A DNA stretch of 64,000 nt from Gammaproteobacteria bacterium. GTDB lineage: Bacteria > Pseudomonadota > Gammaproteobacteria > Burkholderiales > Burkholderiaceae_C. Shown piece after piece: positions 58,397 through 64,000 of the stretch; position 1 is the first letter of the stretch; each line of letters begins with the position of its first letter. The translations under genes and the position numbers were made by a program. A model generated the notes under the pieces. It saw only the letters and a program-made list of their open reading frames with translations. It made no database searches and was not told the DNA's origin. The stretch lies in assembly GCA_018820395.1 (NCBI GenBank), contig JAHJOG010000030.1, forward strand, positions 1 through 64,000, given 5' to 3'.

Positions 58397-60740
58397 TGAC
58401 TTCGTCGAGCGGTACGAACCAGGTGGGCGAGAGGGCATCAACAGCGAACATGCGCCTGCCTACTGGCGTCAGTCCCCTTATTTTGCGGCAGCAGACAAAT
58501 ACGTGCCCTTAGGTCAAGTGACGGCCCGTGTTTGGTTTATCAAGTTTGAGGCAAATTACTATACCAATTTATCATTGAGCGAAAACATTCAAAATCGCGA
58601 ATCTGAAGATGGGACTCACTGCATTGGAGACGGGAAATTTCTTCATTTTGGCAAAGCGCTGCTTAATGTGTTGTGTTTTCGAAAGTCGCATCGTCGCACT
58701 CTCCCTAAAGAAATTGTCACCGCGCTATCGCTTCTCGAAAAGGCTCTTCGCATTCAACATTTTAACAATGATCCTGCCTTATTAAATAATCTGACATTCG
58801 CTATAGCAACTTCGCTACTCCAACAATCACGGTACACCCTGCAGAAGCAGTACGACATCGGAAAAGAGCTGGAATTGATCGCCGGAATGATGCAAGGCGG
58901 ATACAGCTCAAAGTCGTTCAGATACCCTTACGACGGCTTTAACTTGCTTTCCGCTCGATTCGAGTACAAATCGCCCATAGTTTCTCCCCCGCGACTAAAC
59001 GATCTACGAATCGCCCAAAACCAGCGCATGGACATTCCACCAGTAGGTACCCTATCGGACGAGGTGGTCGCATGCGTTGGCTTAGCTTATCAACTCGCCT
59101 TCGCTGACGAACAGGCAGGAGATTTAGTTCGCTTTATCGCCGCCTCCATCGCGTTGGGGTTTACCGCCGCATCAATGCGCAGCATAGAACTCGCGCTACT
59201 ACGGAGGGACTGTGTCTATCGCAACGACACAGACGAATCAAGGTTAAGACTGTCTCGTCCAAAAATTGACGAAGATCAAGATCTTAAGATTCCAGACATT
59301 CTCGTCGAATTGACCGAGCAGTGTCACTTGAGAGTTTTTAAGCTGACGAAAGAGACACATGAAGCCTTTTCGTTTTATTGTTCGCACTTCCACGATTTTA
59401 AAGACATTGACCGGCTTTTTATACCGGAGAAACTAAGAAAAACGTTCGCACAGCCTTTTATCACTTTTGAATGTGCTCGCGCAGCCTTAAACCTTCACGA
59501 TGCCGCGTATCTCGATCAGATCCCAGGTGTACTAAGAGGAATTTCTATACACAAATTTGTGGATGAGCCGGGTGATTTGAGCGAATACTCCACTGATTAC
59601 GTTGGTCAGCCTACTGTGCGAATTGAAACAGCAGTTGAGTTCTGCAGGAGTGCTGGATTAGTCGTTGCGCTTCCATTTGGAATCGACATGCGAAAGCGCA
59701 TCACGCCAGGAGCGCTAGAGCGCATGATGGGGACAAGGTCGAAGACAAAGAAGACGGTTTTGAAGAAAATCTTTCAATCTGGAGCTTCCGTTCGCGCCTG
59801 GTTTAAGACTGCAGATGTGCTTGAATGTTTGTTAAATGACTTCAAGCTCAGCAACTTCCCGCATTGGCCGTACGCTTCAAAAGAGCGAGATCTCAAACTC
59901 TGCGATGCACTGATGGTGTTCTATGAGAGCGCGAATTCGAAAAATGTGGATCCGAAGAGAAAGCAGTCGCTTTGGTGGAAGCCTATGCTTTTTACGCCCG
60001 ACATGATGGCGCGCTGGCTTCGGCCCACTGGTCAAGGACCAGCCATGCTGTTCAAGGCCCTAGACGTCAGTTTGCTTAATGGCGCATACCCCACCTTTTC
60101 TGTGGAGGACGCCCGCAAATGGCATCAGACGGAGGGGCTCTTGGCCGGCGTTCCGCTCATCTTTCTGGACCAGATTTCTGGGCGAAGCAGTGGCCGCCAG
60201 AGTGACTACTACGACGATCGGTCCAGGCATGAAAAGCTTAAGGGCCTGATCGACGCTTTGCGTAGCGTTAAAGCTCTTCACGTAGTCGGACCAGCGGCGG
60301 CAATCGCTGAAAGACGGATCCCCATTGTTGATCGACGGGATTTCCTTTTTCGCACCGCGTCCCCAAAGCACATGACAGAACTCGGCGGGTGCAAATCTGA
60401 TTGGTCAATTAATCCTTGCGAACAACTAGGTGACTGCCTTCGCTGCGGAGGTCAAGTATGGATAAAGGGAGACGCTATCAAACTCACAAGAATAGCAAAC
60501 ATTAAAGCCATGTCGGAAGAAATCATTTCGACTGGAAAAATGAAGCTTACAAAAAATCCTCGCCGGACAACAATTGCGAATCAAATCACTCACGCGCAAG
60601 AGACGCTTGATCGAGCCAACGAGATTTTTGCGTTTGAGGAAGATCCCACGGCGCCTAAAGGTGCTTTAATGACTTTTAAGAATGCAAGCACTTCAATGAG
60701 CGTCAGTGATCGCAGCGCTTACATCCGAGCGCAAGGATAG
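58377..60740 (+). CDS. Large recombinase-like protein 3
   Basis: The 787-residue protein has a TTG start at 58377, supported by GGAGG about eight bases upstream and by overlap with recombinase 2. Weak integrase features are visible: Arg268 in FTAASMRSIELALLR, a box II-like EDARKWHQTEG, and box III/tyrosine region SGRSSGRQSDYYDDRS (Tyr611/612). A Cys cluster follows (GCKSDWSINPCEQLGDCLRC, Cys672-690). It is unusually long for a tyrosine recombinase, with about 200 extra N-terminal residues. Large partners like this occur in Tn554-type and gamma-mobile-trio modules; direct relation is inference. Confidence 0.75.
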   Translation: MAKCKFDDFVERYEPGGREGINSEHAPAYWRQSPYFAAADKYVPLGQVTARVWFIKFEANYYTNLSLSENIQNRESEDGTHCIGDGKFLHFGKALLNVLCFRKSHRRTLPKEIVTALSLLEKALRIQHFNNDPALLNNLTFAIATSLLQQSRYTLQKQYDIGKELELIAGMMQGGYSSKSFRYPYDGFNLLSARFEYKSPIVSPPRLNDLRIAQNQRMDIPPVGTLSDEVVACVGLAYQLAFADEQAGDLVRFIAASIALGFTAASMRSIELALLRRDCVYRNDTDESRLRLSRPKIDEDQDLKIPDILVELTEQCHLRVFKLTKETHEAFSFYCSHFHDFKDIDRLFIPEKLRKTFAQPFITFECARAALNLHDAAYLDQIPGVLRGISIHKFVDEPGDLSEYSTDYVGQPTVRIETAVEFCRSAGLVVALPFGIDMRKRITPGALERMMGTRSKTKKTVLKKIFQSGASVRAWFKTADVLECLLNDFKLSNFPHWPYASKERDLKLCDALMVFYESANSKNVDPKRKQSLWWKPMLFTPDMMARWLRPTGQGPAMLFKALDVSLLNGAYPTFSVEDARKWHQTEGLLAGVPLIFLDQISGRSSGRQSDYYDDRSRHEKLKGLIDALRSVKALHVVGPAAAIAERRIPIVDRRDFLFRTASPKHMTELGGCKSDWSINPCEQLGDCLRCGGQVWIKGDAIKLTRIANIKAMSEEIISTGKMKLTKNPRRTTIANQITHAQETLDRANEIFAFEEDPTAPKGALMTFKNASTSMSVSDRSAYIRAQG

Positions 60741-60753
60741 TAGGTAAGGCTAA

Positions 60754-61203
60754 ATGGGCCAATCAAAAATTAAGGCTTCAGAAGCGGCAAGATTTGCGGC
60801 GCTTGCGAAAACATGGCCACCTGAGAAACAATTTAGCTGGGAATCGCTCCGTGCAGCATTCGCTTTCAGCGAGAACTTGCCAATAGAAAAAGTTTGGTCT
60901 CGCCAAGCACTTACAAAGCATGGAGTTATAAAATCAGCTTTTGATTCAACTGCAGCAAAAACAATTAATGCAGGTTTTACGGATCAGACGAGAACCGAAG
61001 ATCAGTACACCAGACTGAAGCAGGAATTCAAAGAATTAGAAGAGAAATACCATGCGTTAATGCATCGCCATCGGCAGTTAGCTCACAACGTAAGCTTATT
61101 AACTCAGGGCAAGGAACTGCTTTTGACGCCAATTCCGTCGAACGTTCAAAGTCAAACACACTATGCGACAAGAGCAAAACCAAAGCGAAATTCGCCTTTT
61201 TAG
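60754..61203 (+). CDS. Small coiled-coil protein of the recombinase module
   Basis: The 149-residue basic protein begins 13 bp after recombinase 3 with AAGG before the ATG. Residues about 25-65 ([20 protein letters not shown] then [17 protein letters not shown]) could be a DNA-binding helical domain. Residues 80-115 form a coiled coil ([20 protein letters not shown]). By position and size it parallels TnpC of Tn554-type modules, an accessory protein affecting orientation or efficiency; sequence relation is not shown. Its stop codon overlaps the stop of the convergent island ttcA. Confidence 0.7.
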   Translation: MGQSKIKASEAARFAALAKTWPPEKQFSWESLRAAFAFSENLPIEKVWSRQALTKHGVIKSAFDSTAAKTINAGFTDQTRTEDQYTRLKQEFKELEEKYHALMHRHRQLAHNVSLLTQGKELLLTPIPSNVQSQTHYATRAKPKRNSPF

Positions 61204-62144
61204 TCGAGTGCCACTACACGCTGAAAAGCAGAAATAGACTCATCGAAATCAAAAAGTATGTCGCCTTGGCTGACTGCATCAAATTGATCGAAGTTCTGAA
61301 AATCGAAAAGCTTTCGATCCATCAAATGAGAAGGCACCACATTCGTCAATGCAGTAAACATACTACGAATTCTCTGAGGATTCTCAATCTCCCAGCTTTT
61401 TAGCAGTTCTTTCATCGCTTGTCGCTGCAGATTGGGCTGAGATCCGCAAAGAGTGCACGGGATGATTGGGTACATCTTTGCATTCGCGTGACGCTTAATG
61501 TCTTTCTCTTTGCAATAAGCAAGAGGTCGGATGACTACATTTCTGCCATCATCAGACTTCAATTTTGGCGGCATTGTTTTTAAAGAACCGCCGAAAAATA
61601 GATTCAGCAGGAGTGTCTCTAAAATGTCATCTCGATGATGGCCTAGCGCGATCTTGGTAGCCCCCAGTTCCACAGCGGTGTTGTACAGGATTCCCCGCCG
61701 CAATCGAGAACAGAGTGAGCATGTCGTTTTTCCAGGAGCAACTTTTTGTTTGACAATGCTATAGGTGTCCTGTTCTACGATTCGGAAGTCGACTCCAATG
61801 CTCGAAAAATAGTTAGGTAAAACTTCCTCCGGAAAGCCTGGCTGCTTCTGATCAAGATTGACCGCCACGATCGAAAAGTGAATTGGAGCTTTCCGCTGTA
61901 GATGTAGAAGAGCGTCAAGCATCGTGTAGCTGTCGGCCCCACCCGACATGCACGCCATTACGACGTCGCCTTCCGAAATCATCGAGAAGTCATGTACCGC
62001 CTTCCCCGCGAGCTTGTAGATTTTGTTCTGCACAGCGATCGCTGAACGGGATGGGCCGTCCGCAGCCTGAGTAGGATGTGGGCAGGGAGTTGAGCCTGGT
62101 TCGGCCGCATGCGGCACCTGTGGGAAAGTCGTGACGTTGTCCAT
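61200..62144 (-). CDS. ttcA: Island-borne replacement TtcA with altered PP-loop SGGADS
   Basis: The 314-residue, apparently complete TtcA is a [4Fe-4S] enzyme that converts cytidine 32 of tRNA to 2-thiocytidine. It has the PP-loop [15 protein letters not shown], Fe-S cysteine pairs [13 protein letters not shown] and [11 protein letters not shown], and [11 protein letters not shown]. It is clearly homologous to the host copy across the 62340-62980 region, but more AT-rich and diverged. The PP-loop Lys is Ala, and its codons are GGG-GCC-GAC, so the GCAA(A/G)G insertion hexamer is absent. ATG 62144 was chosen over TTG 62294 because the TtcA N-terminus fits. Its promoter lies within 62145-62317. 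Confidence 0.92.
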   Translation of the reverse strand: MDNVTTFPQVPHAAEPGSTPCPHPTQAADGPSRSAIAVQNKIYKLAGKAVHDFSMISEGDVVMACMSGGADSYTMLDALLHLQRKAPIHFSIVAVNLDQKQPGFPEEVLPNYFSSIGVDFRIVEQDTYSIVKQKVAPGKTTCSLCSRLRRGILYNTAVELGATKIALGHHRDDILETLLLNLFFGGSLKTMPPKLKSDDGRNVVIRPLAYCKEKDIKRHANAKMYPIIPCTLCGSQPNLQRQAMKELLKSWEIENPQRIRSMFTALTNVVPSHLMDRKLFDFQNFDQFDAVSQGDILFDFDESISAFQRVVALD

Positions 62145-62317
62145 GCCCTTATTTTCTACCAACCCACCTCGGAGGAGCTGCCAACTTGGCACTGTGGCCT
62201 GCTGTGCCCGGATGAGCCGTAAACATTCGCGTCCCGTTGGTCGTAAAGATTGCGGGCCGAACTCGCACCGTGCTGCCATAGGACTGCGCAGCAAACTCCG
62301 TGATGTTTACAAAGACA

Positions 62318-62329
62318 GTGTTCTAAGAA
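62318..62329 (-). repeat. Right terminal inverted repeat of the island
   Basis: Read inward on the minus strand it is TTCTTAGAACAC, matching the left end TTCTTAGCACAC at 11 of 12 positions. It is followed outward by the host hexamer GCAAAG. A TGTAAAC motif is at 62305-62311 on the minus strand. Confidence 0.85.
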
Positions 62330-62335
62330 GCAAAG
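62330..62335 (+). other. Right flanking coupling hexamer GCAAAG (attR core)
   Basis: GCAAAG joins the right inverted repeat to the ttcA 3' fragment (AAA-GAC-AGC). It differs from the left hexamer GCAAGG at one wobble position. Either version restores a Lys codon after excision. Confidence 0.75.
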
Positions 62336-63072
62336 ACAGCTACGGCATGCTCGACATCTTGCTCAAGCTGCGCGAGCGGGCACCGATCCATTTCGACATC
62401 GTCGCCGTCAACCTCGACCAGAAGCAGCCCGGCTTTCCGGAAGACGTGCTGCCCGGTTATCTGTCGGCGCTGGGCGTGCCCTTTCACATCGAGGAGCAGG
62501 ACACCTACTCGATCGTCAAGCGCGTGATCCCCGAAGGCAAGACCACCTGCGGCCTGTGCAGCCGGCTGCGTCGCGGCATCCTCTATCGGGTGGCCGACGA
62601 ACTCGGGGCGACGAAAGTAGCGCTCGGACATCACCGCGACGACATGCTGCAGACCTTCTTTCTCAACATGTTCTTCGCGGCGAGGCTGAAGTCGATGCCG
62701 CCGAAGCTGGTGAGCGACGACGGGCGGCACGTGGTGATCCGCCCCATGGCCTACGTGGCCGAAAAAGACCTTTCGCGCTGGGCGGAGCATCGCGGCTTTC
62801 CGATCATTCCGTGCACGCTGTGCGGCAGCCAGGACAACCTGCAACGCAAGCAGGTGGGCGAAATGCTGCGCGAATGGGAGCGCAAGCACCCAGGACGGGT
62901 CGAGAACATGTTCAGCGCCATGCAGAACATCGTCCCGTCGCACCTGCTCGACCGGAAGGCTTTCGACTTCGAGGGACTTCAAGCCACCGGCGAAGCCGAC
63001 CCGAATGGCGACACCGCCTTCGATTCGCCCAGTTTCGCAGCGCCTTCGCGCATGAGCATCGTGCGTGCCTGA
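62336..63072 (+). pseudogene. ttcA: Host ttcA, 3' fragment
   Basis: From the end of the PP-loop ([15 protein letters not shown]) the host TtcA continues in frame to the stop at 63072, including [24 protein letters not shown] and the C-terminus. It lacks its own start and the first half of the ATP-binding motif. A fused open frame runs through the island end from GTG 62131, but it would begin inside the antisense of the island ttcA and is unlikely to make active enzyme. The sequence is otherwise undamaged, which suggests recent insertion or continued excision. Confidence 0.95.
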
Positions 63073-63086
63073 GAGTCCGAAGAGGC

Positions 63087-63113
63087 GCGCAAGCCAGAAG
63101 CTGGCGCTTGCGC
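63087..63113 (+). terminator. GC-rich hairpin after ttcA
   Basis: GCGCAAGCCAG (63087-63097) pairs with CTGGCGCTTGCGC (63101-63113), with a 2-base bulge, 15 bp after the ttcA stop. No T-run follows, so it is only a possible terminator between ttcA and the phosphatase gene. Confidence 0.4.
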
Positions 63114-63135
63114 CCGCGTCCTAGAATCGTCCGCC

Positions 63136-63774
63136 ATGGAGAGTACCCGGGTCATCGCCGTGCGCCACGGCGAAACCGCATGGAACGTCGGCACCCGCAT
63201 CCAGGGGCAACTCGACATTCCTCTCAACGACGTCGGCCTCTGGCAGGCGCGGCGCGCGGCGATTGCGCTCGAGGACGAGCCCATTGCCGCCATCTACGCC
63301 AGCGATCTGTCCCGCGCCTGGCAAACGGCCGAGGCCATCGCCGGCCCACACCGGCTCGGCGTGATCGCGGAGCCCGGCCTGCGCGAACGTGCTTTCGGCC
63401 GCTTCGAGGGCATGACCTTTTCCGAAATCGACGCCACGCTGCCGGAGGAGTCCCGGCTCTGGCGCACCCGCGACCCCGACTTCGCTCCTGCCGGCGGCGA
63501 ATCGCTCGTCGTGTTTCGCGACCGCGTCATCCGCATGGCCGCCGGCATCGCGGCGCGCCATCCTGGCGAACTGGTCGGACTGGTGGCGCATGGCGGCGTG
63601 ATGGACGTGCTGTACCGCGCGGCAACGGGCCAGGGTCTGCAGGCGCCACGCACCTGGGCGCTCGGCAATGCGGCCATCAATCGACTCCTTTGGACTCCCC
63701 AGGGGTTCGCTCTCGTGGGATGGGCCGACGACCGGCACCTGAGCGGCGATCCGCTCGACGAAGCATTTGCCTGA
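63136..63774 (+). CDS. Histidine phosphatase family protein (phosphoglycerate-mutase-like)
   Basis: The 212-residue protein starts with VIAVRHGETAWNVGTRIQGQ, the RHG catalytic motif with the phosphorylated His and the N/Q residues of the GpmB/CobC branch. It has SDLSRAWQTAEAI, LRERAFGRFEGMTFSEID and the second catalytic His in VGLVAHGGVMDVL. It is a cytosolic phosphatase; the substrate could be a phosphosugar, nucleotide or alpha-ribazole phosphate, and cannot be told from sequence. It belongs to the host backbone after ttcA. Confidence 0.88.
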   Translation: MESTRVIAVRHGETAWNVGTRIQGQLDIPLNDVGLWQARRAAIALEDEPIAAIYASDLSRAWQTAEAIAGPHRLGVIAEPGLRERAFGRFEGMTFSEIDATLPEESRLWRTRDPDFAPAGGESLVVFRDRVIRMAAGIAARHPGELVGLVAHGGVMDVLYRAATGQGLQAPRTWALGNAAINRLLWTPQGFALVGWADDRHLSGDPLDEAFA

Positions 63775-63785
63775 CCTGCGGTCGG

Positions 63786-63806
63786 GGTTGCGTCTGCGAC
63801 GCAACC
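63786..63806 (+). terminator. Probable terminator after the histidine phosphatase
   Basis: GGTTGCGTC (63786-63794) and GACGCAACC (63798-63806) form a perfect 9-bp stem with a TGC loop, 12 bp after the stop codon. A TTTTCT run comes about ten bases later. Confidence 0.55.
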
Positions 63807-64000
63807 AACAAATAGAACTTTTCTATCAAACTTGTCTGATTTCAGGCAAGTTTCTGTCAGGCTTTTGTATTCAAATTGTAAAAAGCTAGGCAGAATCATT
63901 TCAAGCGTCTGTTTCGTCAAGCCGTCAATCGCAACGAAATGCGTTTTCATGTTGCAAGCAGCCGAAAGACATAGGCCGCAGACCCCCCTCACTTTTGACC
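63807..64000. other. AT-richer intergenic end of window
   Basis: No gene is supported in the last 194 bp. The segment at about 63830-63900 is AT-rich and may hold promoter elements for a gene beyond the window. Confidence 0.35.

Noticed and set aside
62131-63072. Continuous open frame from the island end into the host ttcA 3' part
   Set aside because: It starts from a GTG inside the antisense of the island ttcA, lacks the first PP-loop half and the TtcA N-terminus; treated as a chance fusion frame and the host gene called a pseudogene.

Overview
The window is GC-rich DNA of a betaproteobacterium, most likely a Variovorax-like member of the Comamonadaceae. Three things suggest this: the core block order (MidA-type methyltransferase, FolM-like reductase, folB, ttcA, histidine phosphatase), the C-tract/G-tract palindromic repeat near the left edge, and the presence of senA/senB. 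No database could be searched, so the taxonomy is an inference.

Layout. Positions 1-4187 and 62330-64000 are chromosomal backbone. Between them lies a genomic island of about 58 kb (4188-62329), inserted inside the PP-loop codons of the host tRNA 2-thiocytidine synthetase gene ttcA. The host gene is split into a 5' fragment (4025-4187) and a 3' fragment (62330-63072). The island ends are near-perfect 12-bp inverted repeats (TTCTTAGCACAC and TTCTTAGAACAC). They are flanked by related hexamers, GCAAGG and GCAAAG, so precise excision would rebuild the host reading frame. The right end carries four tightly packed genes: three tyrosine-recombinase-like proteins and a small coiled-coil protein. Next to them is a complete second ttcA (61200-62144). 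In this copy the PP-loop reads SGGADS instead of SGGKDS, and the hexamer used for insertion is gone. The island thus appears to break an RNA-modification gene, replace it, and carry a replacement that its own recombinases should not be able to cut. This is the most notable system in the window.

Cargo, left to right: an OLD-family ATPase/nuclease with a membrane coiled-coil protein (candidate defence pair, 4794-7548); a frameshifted methionine aminopeptidase remnant (8404-8588); a forward copper operon (copA, copB, cytochrome c, DUF305, DUF411, HMA chaperone; 9023-14721); and a large reverse copper block (14978-30586) with CusF, CusABC, a YHS-containing copper P-type ATPase, a Csp-like four-helix bundle protein, cupredoxin, a second multicopper oxidase and a second TolC protein. 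These are followed by a DMT exporter with a His-rich tail, a ZIP permease, a CDF exporter (CzcD-like), a two-component system, czcCBA with a PII-like gene and czcI genes, a DsbB/DsbA-like pair, selenoneine genes senB and senA, a cadA/cadR pair, and a patch of small orphan genes before the recombinases.

Regulation. Five copies of a 16-bp dyad, ATTAC-N6-GT(A/C)AT, lie upstream of the response regulator, both czcI-like genes and two DUF4148-type genes, which points to one metal-responsive two-component regulon for the czc half. Two promoters with MerR-type 19-bp spacers and matching dyads drive the copper halves in opposite directions, but no cognate CueR-like gene is visible. A third MerR-type promoter sits between cadA and cadR. 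No tRNA, rRNA, CRISPR array or intact insertion sequence was seen.
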